Source: Mauremys mutica
Lineage: Eukaryota; Chordata; Testudines; Geoemydidae
Assembly (NCBI RefSeq): GCF_020497125.1
Contig: NC_059084.1
Span: 32,642,203-32,706,202, forward strand
Reading direction: 5' to 3'
Length of the DNA: 64,000 nt
The translations under genes and the position numbers were made by a program. Position 1 is the stretch's first letter. The number at the start of each line of letters is the position of its first letter. Below, piece by piece: positions 43,661-54,149 of the stretch. The notes under the pieces were generated by a model. That model did not search any database and had not been told where the DNA came from. It saw only the letters and a list, made by a program, of their open reading frames with translations.

Positions 43661-43960
43661 GGCAGGGCGGGGGGGGGGGTGCGGCCGGAGCCGGGCAGCC
43701 GGGGAGGGGTTTGGGGGGAGTCGGGGACGCGGGCCGGGCAGGGTCGCGGCCGGGGAGGCGGGGACGGGCCGCGGCCAGGGACCGGCCGGGGCACACGCCC
43801 CCGTTTCCTACCTTAGGGTCGTCTTCCTGGGCCGGGGAAGCCTGCCTGCTTCTCAGCCCTCCCAGGCTTCCCGCGCGAACAGCTGATTCGCGGGAAGCCG
43901 TGGGGGAGGAGAAGCAAGGAGGAGCTTCGTGGCCGGAGGTGGAGGCAGAATTTGCAACTG

Positions 43961-44057
43961 TTCGCGCGAACTGTTTGCTAAAATTAGACGCCGGACAGAG
44001 AACTTTAGCAAGCGGTTCGCTGTCCGGCGTCTAATTTTAGCAAACGGTTCGCGCGAA
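43961..44057. repeat. Large inverted repeat near the hAT right end
   Basis: Two 38-bp arms (43961-43998 and 44020-44057) are complementary with one mismatch. They flank a 21-bp spacer and include GACGCCGGACAG against CTGTCCGGCGTC. A shorter perfect 11-bp hairpin, GGCTTCCCGCG, lies at 43865-43899. Confidence 0.9.
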
Positions 44058-44095
44058 CCGTTGCGAACCGTCTGCAGCTCACCCCTGGTCCTGGT

Positions 44096-44155
44096 GCCAC
44101 ATCAGAAAGCAAGCTGTTGGCCCAGTGGCAGGGACCCTATGAAGTGATTGAAGCC
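44096..44155 (+). pseudogene. Gypsy integrase C-terminal piece between hAT and CR1
   Basis: This short stretch encodes the GPYEVIEA block, the GPY/F module of Gypsy integrases, with one base lost near 44098. It is cut by the CR1 after AAGCC. Confidence 0.75.
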
Positions 44156-44876
44156 TGCTACAGACTAGGGACCGAATGGCTGGGTAGCAGTTCTGCAGAA
44201 AAGGACCTAGGGGTTACGGTGGACGAAAAGCTGAATATGAGTCAACAGTGTGCCCTTGTTGCCAAGAAGGCTAATGGCATTTTGGGTTGTATAAGTAGGG
44301 GCATTTCCAGCAGATCAAGGGAAGTGATCATTCCCCTCTACTCAGCACTGGTGAGGCCTCATCTGGAGTACTGTGTCCAGTTTTGGGCCCCACACTACAA
44401 GAAGGATGTGGATAAATTGGAGAGAGTCCAGCGGAGGGCAACAAAAATGATTAGGGGGCTGGAGCACATGACTTATGAGGAGAGGCTGAGGGAACTGGGA
44501 TTGTTTAGTCTGCAGAAGAGAAGAATGAGGGGGGATTTGATAGCTGCTTTCAACTACCTGAAAGGGGGTTCCAAAGAGGATGGATCTAGACTGTTCTCAG
44601 TGGTAGAAGATGACAGAACAAGGAGTAATGGTCTCAAGTTGCAGAGGGGGAGGTTTAGGTTGGATATTAGGAAAAACTTTTTCACTAGTAGGGTGGTGAA
44701 GAACTGGAATGGGTTACCTAGGGAGGTAGTGGAATCTCCTTCCTTAGAGGTTTTTAAGATCAGGCTTGACAAAGCCCTGGCTGGGATGATTTAGTTGGGT
44801 TTGGTCCTGCTTTGAGCAGGGGGTTGGACTAGATGACCTCCTGAGGTCCCTTCCAACCCTGAGATTCTATGATTCT
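44156..44876 (+). mobile_element. CR1 LINE 3' fragment in the Gypsy integrase
   Basis: The frame 44117-44794 holds the C-terminus of CR1 ORF2 ([13 protein letters not shown] [19 protein letters not shown], then ending KALAGMI). The 3' UTR ends GAGATTCTATGATTCT. AAGCC at 44151-44155 and 44877-44881 may be the target duplication. The frame is open, so the copy is young, like its 721-bp neighbours at 33273 and 12136. Confidence 0.92.
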
Positions 44877-46470
44877 AAGCCGTGGGAGAGGTAAACTATA
44901 AGGTGCGGCAGCCAGGCCGCAGGAAACCGGAGCAAATTTACCACATCAATCTTCTAAAACCTTGGCATGATCGAGAGGCATGCTTAGTCACCCGGGAGAC
45001 CCTTCCCCAGGAGGATAACTTATATGAGCAAGTGAAGATATCACCTGACTTGACGCCAATCCAAAAGATCGAGGCAGCCGACATGATTAATTGCAATCGA
45101 GATGTGTTCTCTACAAAACCGGGGTGGACTACTGAGACCTATCACCATATCCGCACGATCCCTGGAGCCAAGGTAACACTGAGACCCTACTGAATCCCAG
45201 CAGCCAAAAGAGAAGAAATCAAGGCCAAAGTAAAGAAAATGTTAGAATTAGGCGTTATCGAAGAATCCTACAGTCAGTGGTGCAGTCCAATCATTCTAGT
45301 GCCCAAACCTGATGGTACCACGAGATTCTGTAATGACTTTCGCCGACTGAATGAAGTATCCCAATTTGATGCATACCCCATACCACGTATCGACGAACTG
45401 GTTGACCGACTGGGTAGTGCCCGATTCTTGACTACACTGGATCTGACAAAAGGGTATTGGCAGATTCCCCTGACCAAAGAAGCTAAAGAAAAGACAGCGT
45501 TCTCCACCCCAGACGGGCTATTCCAGTACACTGTCCTCCCTTTTGGGTTACATGGGGCCCCAGCCACATTCCAGTGCCTCATGGATAAGCTGCTGCGCCC
45601 CCATACTAGCTATGCAGCTGCATACCTAGATGATGTCATCATCCATACGCCAGACTGGGGAACCCACTTGGAGAAAGTTGAGGCAGTGCTACGCACCTTA
45701 AGGCGGGCTGGCCTCACCGCGAATCCTGCTAAATGTGCCATAGGACTAGCAGAGGCAAGGTACCTGGGATATATTGTAGGAAGGGGTATAGTGAAGCCCC
45801 AAACTAATAAGCTAGAGGCGATTCAAAACTGGCCCCGGCCGACCCAAAAGAAGCAGGTCTGTGTGTTCCTAGGCATGGTAGGCTACTGTCGACGTTTTAT
45901 TCCCCACTTCGCCAGTAGGGCAAGTCCTCTAACGGACCTGGTGAAGGCTCGAGGTCCAGACATGGTGAAGTGGACCGACGCTGCAGAGGGGGTATTTGTA
46001 GACCTTCGGACAGCCCTCTGTAATGACCCCATATTCATAGCCCTGGACTTTACCAAGGAATTTATTTTACAGACAGATGCTTCTGAGGTGGGGTTGGGGG
46101 CAGTTCTGTCACAAATGATTGGAGATGAAGAACACCCGATTCTCTACCGAAGCAGAAAGCTGCTCCCACGAGAACGGAAGTATGCAGTAGTCAAGAGAGA
46201 ATGCCTTGCTGTCAAATGGGCCATGGAGACACTGCGTTATTACCTCTTGGGCCGGCGATTTACTCTTGTGACGGACCATGCACCCCTCCAGTGGATGCAG
46301 AGAAATAAGGAAAAGAATGCAAGGGTCACCAGGTGGTTCTTATCCCTCCAACTGTTCCAGTTCCGCATAGGGCTGGATGCCACCACGGCAACGCTGATGG
46401 TCTTTCACGAGCACACTGCCTGGCGTCCCAAGTTGCCCAACCCTATGGTGTTGAGCAGAGGCGGGGGGAT
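44877..46470 (+). pseudogene. Gypsy integrase end, reverse transcriptase and RNase H
   Basis: The frame begins with the end of integrase (VNYKVRQPGRRKPEQIYHIN, LLKPW). It passes through the linker to a reverse transcriptase with CNDFRRLNE, LDLTKGYWQIPL, LPFGLHGAPATFQ and the catalytic AYLDDVIIH. RNase H follows with LQTDASEVGLG, RECLAVKWA and VTDHAPLQW. A TGA at 45191-45193 (CGA expected) breaks the frame in the linker. Near 46365 a shift replaces the usual end of RNase H. The polymerase core itself is open (45239-46561). Confidence 0.9.
46457..46470 (+). promoter_or_regulatory. Polypurine tract
   Basis: AGAGGCGGGGGGAT directly precedes the 3' LTR and would prime plus-strand synthesis. Confidence 0.8.
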
Positions 46471-46471
46471 A

Positions 46472-47154
46472 TGTGATGGGGCAAGGCCAGATGGCTACAG
46501 TAAAGTACTGAGGAACAGGTATGTTAGCCCCAGGCTAAACAAATCCCTAGCACCGTGGTAACCAAATGGCAGTTGCTCCAGGTTAATCAAGGCACCTGGG
46601 GCCAATTAAGATCTTTCTAGAAGGCAGTGGAAAGAGCTACACTGATTAGAACACTTGCAGCCAATCAAGGCAGGCTAATCAGGGCACCTGGTTTAAAAAG
46701 GGAGCTCACTCCAGTCAGGGGAGGAGGAGCCAGAGGAGAGAAGTGTGTGTGAGGAGCTGGGAGCAAGAGGCACAAGGAGCTGAGACTGAGAGGGTGTGCT
46801 GCTGGAGGATTGAGGAATTATCATACAATCAAGCATTATCAGACACCAGGAGGAAGGACCTGTGGTGAGGATAAAGAAGGTGTTTGGAGGAGGCCATGGG
46901 GAAGTAGCCCAGGGAATTGTAGCTGTCATGCAGCTGTTATAAGAGGCACTATAGACAGCTGCAATCCACAGGGCCCTGGGCTGGAACCCGGAGTAGAGGG
47001 TGGGCCCGGGTTCCCCCCAAACCTCCCAACTCCTGATCAGACACAGGAGGAGTTGACCCAGACTGTGGGTTCCACCAGAGGGGAAGATCACTGAGGTGAG
47101 CAAATCTGCCAAGAAGCACAGGACCCACCAAGGTAGAAGAGGAACTTTGTCACA
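46472..47154 (+). mobile_element. Gypsy 3' LTR
   Basis: 683 bp like the 5' LTR, same TG...CA ends. I count about nine substitutions between the two, for example GCCAAG/GCCAAT near the middle and AAATTCGCC/AAATCTGCC near the end. Confidence 0.93.
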
Positions 47155-47480
47155 GTGTATAAAAGGAGAAGTCGTAGGAGGGACATCTTTGTGCTGGTCT
47201 AGGGGATGGAATCCTGGTGTGTTGATTGAACCAGTACCATTGTCGTGGGCATGCATGTGTTAGTGTACCTGTAGCTCCTATCAGGCAATCGTACCATGCT
47301 TTGTTGACAATAAACTTGGCCAAGCACCTTCACCAAACCTGTGGATAACATTGAGGTCTGCAGGCTCAGCAAGCTGCACTCTCTGCTTGTGCAGCTAATA
47401 CCGGAGCTCCAAGAACAGCAGCACTAGCAGCATTAACAACTTAGCAGCCTTCACAACACTCTATAGCACTAACAGTAGTA
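47155..47480 (+). mobile_element. Probable LTR remnant with TATA and poly(A) signal
   Basis: TATAAAA at 47158-47164 is followed by AATAAA at 47309-47314, and by repetitive CAGCA-rich text to about 47460. The spacing fits the U3/R/U5 part of an old LTR. The Gypsy element inserted directly before its TATA box. Confidence 0.45.
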
Positions 47481-47489
47481 GGCTGTTAT

Positions 47490-48540
47490 CCTCTTGTAGA
47501 CCAGCCAATAGAGGCGGAAGAAGCGCACATTTTGCCAGTGGTTTCGCAGACAGGAGAGGAAGGGTGAGATTCAGGAATCCTGGGTTCATTTTCAGATTCT
47601 GAGTGGAAGTATGAGTTAGTGATTATGCTTCTGTCCTCCCAGTCAGTCTTTGTCCCTCTGCCCCTGCTTCCCTCTGCTCCTATCGATTCCAGTCTACTTC
47701 TGTTCCCCTCCACCCTCTGCTCTTCATCTCTTTCCATTGGGTCAGACTGCTTCCTCCCCATTCTCCGTGCTTCCTGGGCACTAGCGAGAGGCAGAGGGTG
47801 TTGAGAGAATAGGAAAGACAGTCTCTATACTCTCAATTCCAGTGATTGGTGCCACAGTGGCTCCTTAAAGCCATTACAGGGAGTTTCACTCGGCCAAAGG
47901 ATGGAGCATGCTCAGTTACTCTATAGGAATGGTGCATGTGGAGTCTGGTTGACATGTAGGATGTGACTGGGGGTGGAACACGTGTGCTTGGTGCAGGTGG
48001 ACTCATAAGAGAATAACAAACCTCTTCTGAACATGTGAACTGAGATTTTTCACACACTTCTAATGTGGCCAAATTTGGTCAGATTTTCACAGGGATCACA
48101 AACGGCCCATGCCTGGCCTAATGTGACATTTCCCCCTTGACAAATTTCAAATCTCTGCTCTGAAGCATGAAGGCACTGGAGCTGATCAATGAGATGGTGG
48201 TAAGAATGTTTAATATGGGCAAAACAACATAGTTTCCCCTAATGTTGTTCTCAGAAATGGCTGAAATGCTTCATCTGAAACAACCTAATAGCAGTCATTA
48301 TGTGCAAACAAAATACAGTCCCAACTTGTATCTATATAGTAGGCATTTTAAAGAGTCAAATTTTCAAAGCTAAAAACAATTATGAACAAAATTGATTGGG
48401 GCAGGGGGAATAAACAGAAAAAATGTACATGATAATAGAGAATTATTTAGAAACATTTTACTAGCTGCCAAGACAAAAAAAAAAAAGCCACCACTGCAGC
48501 TCCATGGCCATAAAAAGTTACTTCAGCTAAAAACCCATAC
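47490..48540. other. Intergenic sequence, nothing recognised
   Basis: No coding motif or clear repeat end seen. Confidence 0.35.
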
Positions 48541-48599
48541 TGGTTAAGAAGAAGGAAAATGAAAGTAGCAACAACAACAAAACAAAACAAAAAAAGTAA

Positions 48600-48863
48600 T
48601 AAATGGGAAAATAAAGGGAATTAGAGATGTTAGGGTGTGCAGATAATTGGTAAGGGAAGCTAAAGGTATCAATGAAAAATCTATTGTCAATAGGGTTAAC
48701 AGATATAAGAGGACATTTTTAAAGCATATCAGAAACAACAACAACAAAATCCTAGCGGTGGTATAGGTCCATTAACCGAAGGAGATGGTTTAATTGTCAG
48801 TAACAATGAAGAAAATGCTGAAGTATTCAATAAATATTCACTTTCTTAATGCAGAGTTAAGAT
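48600..48863 (+). pseudogene. CR1/L3-clade LINE polymerase fragment, cut by a hAT
   Basis: One plus frame reads GGIGPLTEGDGLIVSNNEEN followed by AEVFNKYS. This is the segment just upstream of the polymerase fingers in CR1-clade ORF2. It stops at the hAT at 48864. A CR1-type tail on the far side ends near 49440. Confidence 0.55.
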
Positions 48864-49232
48864 CAGGGCTGCCCAGAGGAGTCAGGGGGCCTGGGGTCTT
48901 CGGCGGTGGGGCGCCCCCTCTTCGGCAGTAATTTGGCAGTGGGGGATCCTTCCGCTCCGGAACACACCGCCGAAGTGCCCCGAAGACCCGGCACTTTGGT
49001 GGCGGGTCTCGCTTCGGTGGTAATTTGGTGGCGGGGGGTCCTTCTGCCCTGTCGCCGAAGACCCGGAGCGGAAGAAGCTCTGGGGGTCCGGGCCCCGCGA
49101 GAGTTTTCCAGGGCCCCCGGAGCGAGTGAAGGACCCTGCTCCAGGGGCCCCGAAAAACTCTCATGGGGGCCCCTGCAGGGCCCAGGGCCTGGGGCAAATT
49201 GCCCCACTTGCCCCCCCCCCCGGGCAGCCCTG
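48864..49232. mobile_element. hAT MITE, 369 bp, 7-of-8 duplication
   Basis: The flanks GTTAAGAT (48856-48863) and ATTAAGAT (49233-49240) and the inverted ends CAGGGCTGCCC mark the element. The body is GC-rich with repeated TTCGGCGG-like motifs. Confidence 0.9.
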
Positions 49233-49357
49233 ATTAAGATTACCTTGTTCCCTTCCAGACCATGGAGGGTGATTACATTAAACCTCTGAAAACCAGGTAA
49301 TGCCTAGTTTTAAGGTAATGCCTCCCACACCATATTTAGCTAAAAAAAAATAAGTAT

Positions 49358-49440
49358 TTTGGGGAAGTTCTATGGCCTGTGTTAAACAAGAGGTCAGATT
49401 AGATTATCACAATGGTCCCTTTTGGCCTTGGTATCTGTTA
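49358..49440 (+). mobile_element. CR1-clade LINE 3' tail
   Basis: GGGGAAGTTCTATGGCCTGT, then GAGGTCAGATTAGATTATCA and CAATGGTCCCTTTTGGCCTT, is a LINE tail of the L3/CR1 kind. Confidence 0.6.
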
Positions 49441-50400
49441 ACTGCCCCTACACAACCTTAACTCTGCTCCCTTTGAGCCACGTCCCTGTTAGAGACCATA
49501 GGACTATTTCCTTCTTGGACAAGTGGAGGACAGTGAGGAAAGTACACAAGAATAGTGTGTGAGAGAATTCCTTAGGCCTTCTCTCGATTACAATAAAATA
49601 CAACATTAGCCTGGGTTTAGCAAACACAAGCTATTTAATCCTAACATACACTTGACTATGTCATCTTTTCCAGACATTCCAGCTTTTAGCGCCTGCTCAT
49701 CCTTATCCTGTGCATTCCCTCTAGGACATCCCCTTCGGCTGCTCAGACTGAGCCTTGTCAGTTAGCCTGCTCAGACTGAGCCTTGTGATGCACTGTAGTG
49801 TATGCCAACAGCCTGCTAGAACTTTCCAGGGCAACAGTGCAGCACCAGAGCAGGGAGGCCACCTGGCACTGTGTGAATGCCAGGGCAGAAGTGGAGTTCA
49901 GGAGGGCACTGACAGCATGCAGCAGAGTGTCAGAATGGAAGGAAGCACTCTTCTATTCCCGTTTCCTGACATACCTAGTGGATATCAGCTGCTACAGAGG
50001 GTGGATGCAGATGTTCTAATGGCCCTGATTCTCTGCAGTAGTTTTTACAGCTCATTCAAACATTCCTCTCTTTTAGAGCCAAGACAGGCCCTTTGGATCA
50101 TCTGCTCAGACCTGCTCCCAGCTCCCTCTAGTTGTAGTTGCACCTGTTCCTCAGATCGCTGTGGAAGATCTGATAGCTTGCTACAATTAACTCCTACGTC
50201 ATGACACCTATATCTATCGCAGTGGTCAGTGACAGTGCATGGAGAGGAATGAAGATATAGAATTGTACTGGACACAACACGACAGAAAATGACAGATTTT
50301 AGTTGGGAATAAGTCAGGCATGGGTTGGTTGGGTTTGGTCCCCATGTCCCACAGCCAGCAGTGTGGAGATATGGATAGGAGGCATTACCTTAACTCTGTT
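49441..50400. other. Intergenic sequence, nothing recognised
   Basis: The 149-codon frame at 49755-50204 has no motif or conserved context that I can point to. Confidence 0.35.
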
Positions 50401-50407
50401 TACTGGA

Positions 50408-50436
50408 AAAAGAACAGGAGTACTTGTGGCACCTTA
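50408..50436 (-). mobile_element. Penelope-like tail, left part
   Basis: AAAGAACAGGAGTACTTGTG then GCACCTTA is the reverse complement of the Penelope 3' end. It is split by a Harbinger MITE. Confidence 0.8.
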
Positions 50437-50732
50437 GGTCTGGTCCACACTAAGAAGCGGGGTCGAACTAGGGTACGCAAATTCAGCTACGTGAATAGCG
50501 TAGCTGAATTCGAAGTACCCTAGTTCGAACTACTCACCCGTCCAGACGCCACGGAATCGAAGTCCGCGGCTCCAAGGTCGACTCCGCCACCGCCTTTTGC
50601 AGTGGTGGAGTACCGGAGTTCGAACTATCGCTTCCGGAGTTCGAACTATCGCGTCCAGATTAGACGCGATAGTTCGAACTCCGAGAAGTCGAACTCACCG
50701 CGTCGACCCGGCTCGTAAGTGTAGACTAGCCC
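50437..50732. mobile_element. Harbinger MITE inside the Penelope tail
   Basis: TTA on both sides (50434-50436, 50733-50735) and inverted ends GGTCTGGTCCACACTAAG and, from the right read inward, GGGCTAGTCTACACTTAC show a PIF/Harbinger insertion. The ends resemble those of the full elements at 18976 and 53773. The interior has hairpins around TTCGAACTATCGCGTC and AGCTACGTGAATAGCGTAGCT-like text. There is no coding content. Confidence 0.9.
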
Positions 50733-50812
50733 TTAGAGACTAACAAATTTATTTCAGCATAAGCTTTCGTGGGCTACAGCTCACTTCTTCGGAAGCATAG
50801 AATGGAACACAC
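50733..50812 (-). mobile_element. Penelope-like tail, right part
   Basis: It continues AGAGACTAACAAATTTATTT, then AGCATAAGCTTTCGTGGGCT. The copy is complete across the MITE. Confidence 0.8.
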
Positions 50813-50871
50813 AGACTTTGGTTACTTACACCAAAAATCACATTACATCAGGTTGCTCCCAGTCCCAAGAG

Positions 50872-51808
50872 ACTCATAGACTCATAGACTTTAAGGTCAG
50901 AAGGGACCATTATGATCATCTAGTCTGACCTCCTGCACAATGCAGGCCACAGAATCTCACCCATCCACTTCTATAACAAACCCCTAACCTATGTCTGAGT
51001 TATTGAAGTCCTCAAATTGTGGTTTGAAGACCTCAAGCTGCAGAGAATCCTCCAGCAAGTGACCCGTGCCCCATGCTGCAGAGGAAGGCGAAAAATCTCC
51101 AGGGCCTCTGCCAATCTGCCCTGGAGGAAAATTCCTTCCCGACCCCAAATATGGCGATCAGTTAAACCCTGAGCATGTTGGCAAGACTCACAAGCCAGCA
51201 CCCAAGAAAGAATTCTCTGTAGTAACTCAGATCCCATCCCATCTAACATCCCATCACAGACACTGGGCATACTTAAGATCAACTGACAAATTAATTGCCA
51301 AAATTAGGCTATCCCATCATACCATCCCCTCCATAAATTTATCAAGCTTAGTCTTAAAGCCAGATATGTCTTTTGCCCCCACTACTCCCCTTGGAAGGCT
51401 GTTCCAGAACTTCACTCCTCTAATAGTTAAAAACCTTCATCTAATTTCAAGTCTAAACTTCCTAGTGTCCAGTTTATATCCATTTGTTCTTGTGTCCACA
51501 TTGGTACTAAGCTTAAATAATTCCTCTCCCTCCCTAATATTAATCCCTCTGATATATTTATAAAGAGCAATCATATCCCCCCTCAACCTTCTTTTGGTTA
51601 GGCTAAACAAGCCAAGCTCTTTGTGTCTCCTTTCATAAGACAGGTTTTTCATTCCTCGGATCATCCTAGTAGCCCGTCTCTGAACTTGTTCCAGTTTGAA
51701 TTCATCCTTCTTAAACATGGGAGACCAGAACTGCACACAGTATTCCAGATGAGGTCTCACCAGTGCCTTATATAACGGTACTAACACCTCCTTATCTTTG
51801 TTGACCAA
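50872..51808 (-). mobile_element. CR1 LINE 3' part, second subfamily
   Basis: The minus frame 51437-51808 starts VNKDKEVLVPLYKALVRPHL and includes EYCVQFWSPMFKKDEFKLEQ. The long 3' UTR ends in CCTTAAAGTCTATGAGTCTA at 50872. This tail also occurs in the fragment at 34747. The last part of the polymerase is readable for 123 codons. Confidence 0.9.
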
Positions 51809-51839
51809 TCACTTACCCCAGATCATTGGTACTCTAGAT

Positions 51840-52243
51840 CAGTGGTTCTCAACCTTTCCAGACTACTGTACCCCTTTCAGGAGTCTGATTTGTGTACCCC
51901 CAAGTTTCACTTCACTTAAAAACTACTTGCTTACAAAATCAGAAATAAAAATACAAAAGTGTCACAGCAACTATTACTGAAAAATTGTTGACTTTCTCAT
52001 TTTTACTATACAATTATAAAATAAATCAATTGGAATATAAATATTGTACTTACATTCAGTGTATAGTATATAGAGCAGTATAAACAAGTCATTGTCTGTA
52101 TGAAATTTTAGTTTGTACTGACTTCGCTATGCTTTTTATGTAGCCTGTTGTAAAATGAGGCAAATATCTCAATGAGTTGATGTACCTCCTGGAAGAGCTC
52201 TGCATACCCCTGGGATACATGTACCCTGGGTTGAGAACCACTG
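51840..52243. mobile_element. hAT MITE, 404 bp, perfect CTCTAGAT duplication
   Basis: CTCTAGAT lies at 51832-51839 and 52244-52251. The ends are CAGTGGTTCTCAACCT and, from the right read inward, CAGTGGTTCTCAACCC. The interior is AT-rich without a transposase frame. This is a Charlie-type hAT. Confidence 0.95.
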
Positions 52244-52251
52244 CTCTAGAT

Positions 52252-52660
52252 CTTACACCAAAGACAATGCTGGTAGCCAATTCTATAGTAAACTAACTGA
52301 AGGTTTATCGACTAAGAAAAGGAAATGAGAGTTACTGAGAGGTTAAAACAGGTAAAATATATGCACAGATGAGTCACAGTTTGTAATTCCAAATGGGGGC
52401 AGTGATGTAATAAACTGCCAGTTTCCCAAAAGTCTTTTCAGGGTACCCAGATTGTCTCTGGGAATCTCCACTTTGCATCTGGTACACTTACTTCCCTGTA
52501 AGAGTTCAAACAGTTCAGAGATCCAGGCTCTTTCCTTGAATCCACACGTATAGCTTCTTCTCACAGAAAACAAGCTGACAGTGTCACTACCCACGTGGGC
52601 TTTTCCTTGTGTGACGGGGGTGGGGTGGGGAGGAAATGCATTTTGAGTCTTTGACCTCTG
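52252..52660. other. Intergenic sequence, nothing recognised
   Basis: No coding motif or repeat end seen between the two hATs. Confidence 0.35.
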
Positions 52661-52668
52661 ATCATCAG

Positions 52669-53544
52669 TAGGGCCCTACCAAATTCATGGTCCATTTTGG
52701 TCAATTTCACAGTCATAGGATTTTAGAAATAATAAATTTCATGATTTCATCTATTTAAATCTGAAATTTCACTGTGTTGTAATTGCAGGGGTCCTGACCC
52801 AAAAAGGAGGTGGTGGGGGGTCACAAGATTATTGTAGGGGGGTTGTGCACTGCTTCCCTTACTTCTGCACTGCTGCTGGCAGTGGTGCTGCCTTCAGAGC
52901 TGGGCAGCTGGAGAGCAGTGGCTGCTGGCCAGGAGTGGCAGAGCCACCACCAGCAGCAGCTCAGAAGTAAGGATGGCATGGTATGGTATTGCCACCCTTC
53001 TAGGCTACTGCATGCAGAGCTGGGCACTCAGTCAGCAGCTGCCACTCTCCAACCGCCCAGCTCTGAAGGCAGCAGTGCAGAAGTAAGGATGGCCTGGCAC
53101 GAGAAGTAATTCTTCCGTTCTAGTCTGCACGAATTAGGCCTCAACTGGAGTATTGTGTCCAGTTCTGAGCATCACATTTCAGGAAAGATGTGGACAAATT
53201 GGAGAAAGGGGCCAGCAGCGGGAACCCCAGAGCGGCGGCGTGCTGAGCGACTCAGGCCACCACCGCTCTGGGGTTTTGGCAGCTGGTTCCTGCCAGCCGG
53301 GGTCTCAGCCCCCTGCCAGCCTGGGGTTCCTTCACCCAGGCTGGCAGCGGGTGCTGAGTGGGACCGGTGGTGGGACCTGGCAGGGGCTGGCAGCGGAAAC
53401 CCCAGAGCAGCTCGCGTGCCATCTTTGGCACGTGTGCTGTAGGTTGCAAACCCCTGCTCTATAGTATAGGGTAAAAGCACACAAATGACCAGATTTCACG
53501 GTCCGTGATGCATTTTTCATGGCCATGAATTTGGTAGGGCCCTA
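52669..53544. mobile_element. hAT element with 22-bp perfect ends and nested debris
   Basis: The flanks ATCATCAG (52661-52668) and ATCATCAC (53545-53552) agree at 7 of 8. The first 22 bases, starting TAGGGCCCTACCAAATTC, are the exact inverse of the last 22. Inside lie a CR1 scrap (53132-53208) and the right half of another hAT ending GGTTGCAAACCCCTG near 53455. Confidence 0.9.
53132..53208 (+). mobile_element. CR1 fragment nested in the hAT
   Basis: TTAGGCCTCAACTGGAGTAT, then TGTGTCCAGTTCTGAGCATC and AAAGATGTGGACAAATTGGA, is the CR1 polymerase C-terminal region. It starts at the same point as the fragment at 28112. Confidence 0.8.
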
Positions 53545-54149
53545 ATCATCACACACACTGACCATTTGCTTTGAAATTAGCTCTTTTCTGTTAGAGATCT
53601 TCATTTGCATCCTACAAGGCTTCTTTCTCCTTTGGTGGGTTGTTTATTTACAGGGGTATATACACAATATAAATGTTTGTTACTACATTATAACAGGATA
53701 CAGATGAGTGAAAACAATACAAAGAACATCCCATTCGTTTTTCATGAAGTTTCAACACCAAATACACTCTTAGGCCTTGTCTACACTACAAGACTATTTC
53801 GAATCTACTTAAGTCGAATTTGTGGATTCGACCTTATGAAGTCGAATTTGTGTATCCATAGTAAATACACTAATTCGAATTTCTGAGTCCACAGTAACGG
53901 GGCTGGCGTCGACTTTGGAAGCGGTGCACTGTGGGAAGCTATCCCACAGTTCCCGCAGTCCCCGCTGCCCATTGGCATGCTGGGTAGAGCCCCCAATGCC
54001 TCCTGGGGGAAAAATGTGTCGAGGGTGCTTTTGGGTAACTGTTGTCATTGAACCGTCAATCACGCCCTCCCTCCCTGAAAGCTCCGGCGGGAAATCTGTT
54101 CGCGCCCTTCTCTTGTCAGTTACAGCGCGTACGCCACAGCACTGCGAGC

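Larger units (their letters stand above)
42259..44087. mobile_element. hAT element in the Gypsy integrase, 1829 bp, perfect 8-bp duplication
   Basis: GTCCTGGT occurs at 42251-42258 and 44088-44095. The ends CAGTGATGAGCTGC and, from the right read inward, CAGGGGTGAGCTGC are inverted repeats. The body is extremely GC-rich, with a G-rich minisatellite at about 43010-43660 and a large hairpin near the right end. There is no transposase. Proline- and glycine-rich frames of up to 426 codons here are repeat by-products. Confidence 0.92.
37993..47154 (+). mobile_element. Gmr1-like Gypsy LTR retrotransposon with three nested insertions
   Basis: The element has two 683-bp LTRs flanked by GTGT (37989-37992 and 47155-47158), a tRNA-Leu-type primer site and a polypurine tract. 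The coding order is gag, protease, integrase, then reverse transcriptase/RNase H. Integrase before reverse transcriptase is the mark of the Gmr1-like branch of Ty3/Gypsy. Insertions are a solo LTR (39739-40427), a hAT (42259-44087) and a CR1 (44156-44876). The LTRs differ at about nine positions by my count, so insertion is fairly recent. The coding region has a premature stop and frameshifts, so it is not autonomous. Confidence 0.93.

Noticed and set aside
42514..43796. Minus-strand frames of 426 and 383 codons, rich in Pro/Arg/Ala
   Set aside because: They read through the GC minisatellite of the hAT in several phases at once, with no domain. Open frames are expected in such composition.
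54042..54149. Upstream extension of the Harbinger B transposase
   Set aside because: Copy A starts at the position equivalent to 54150 (MDPAQ against MEPAA), and the 36 extra codons have no counterpart.
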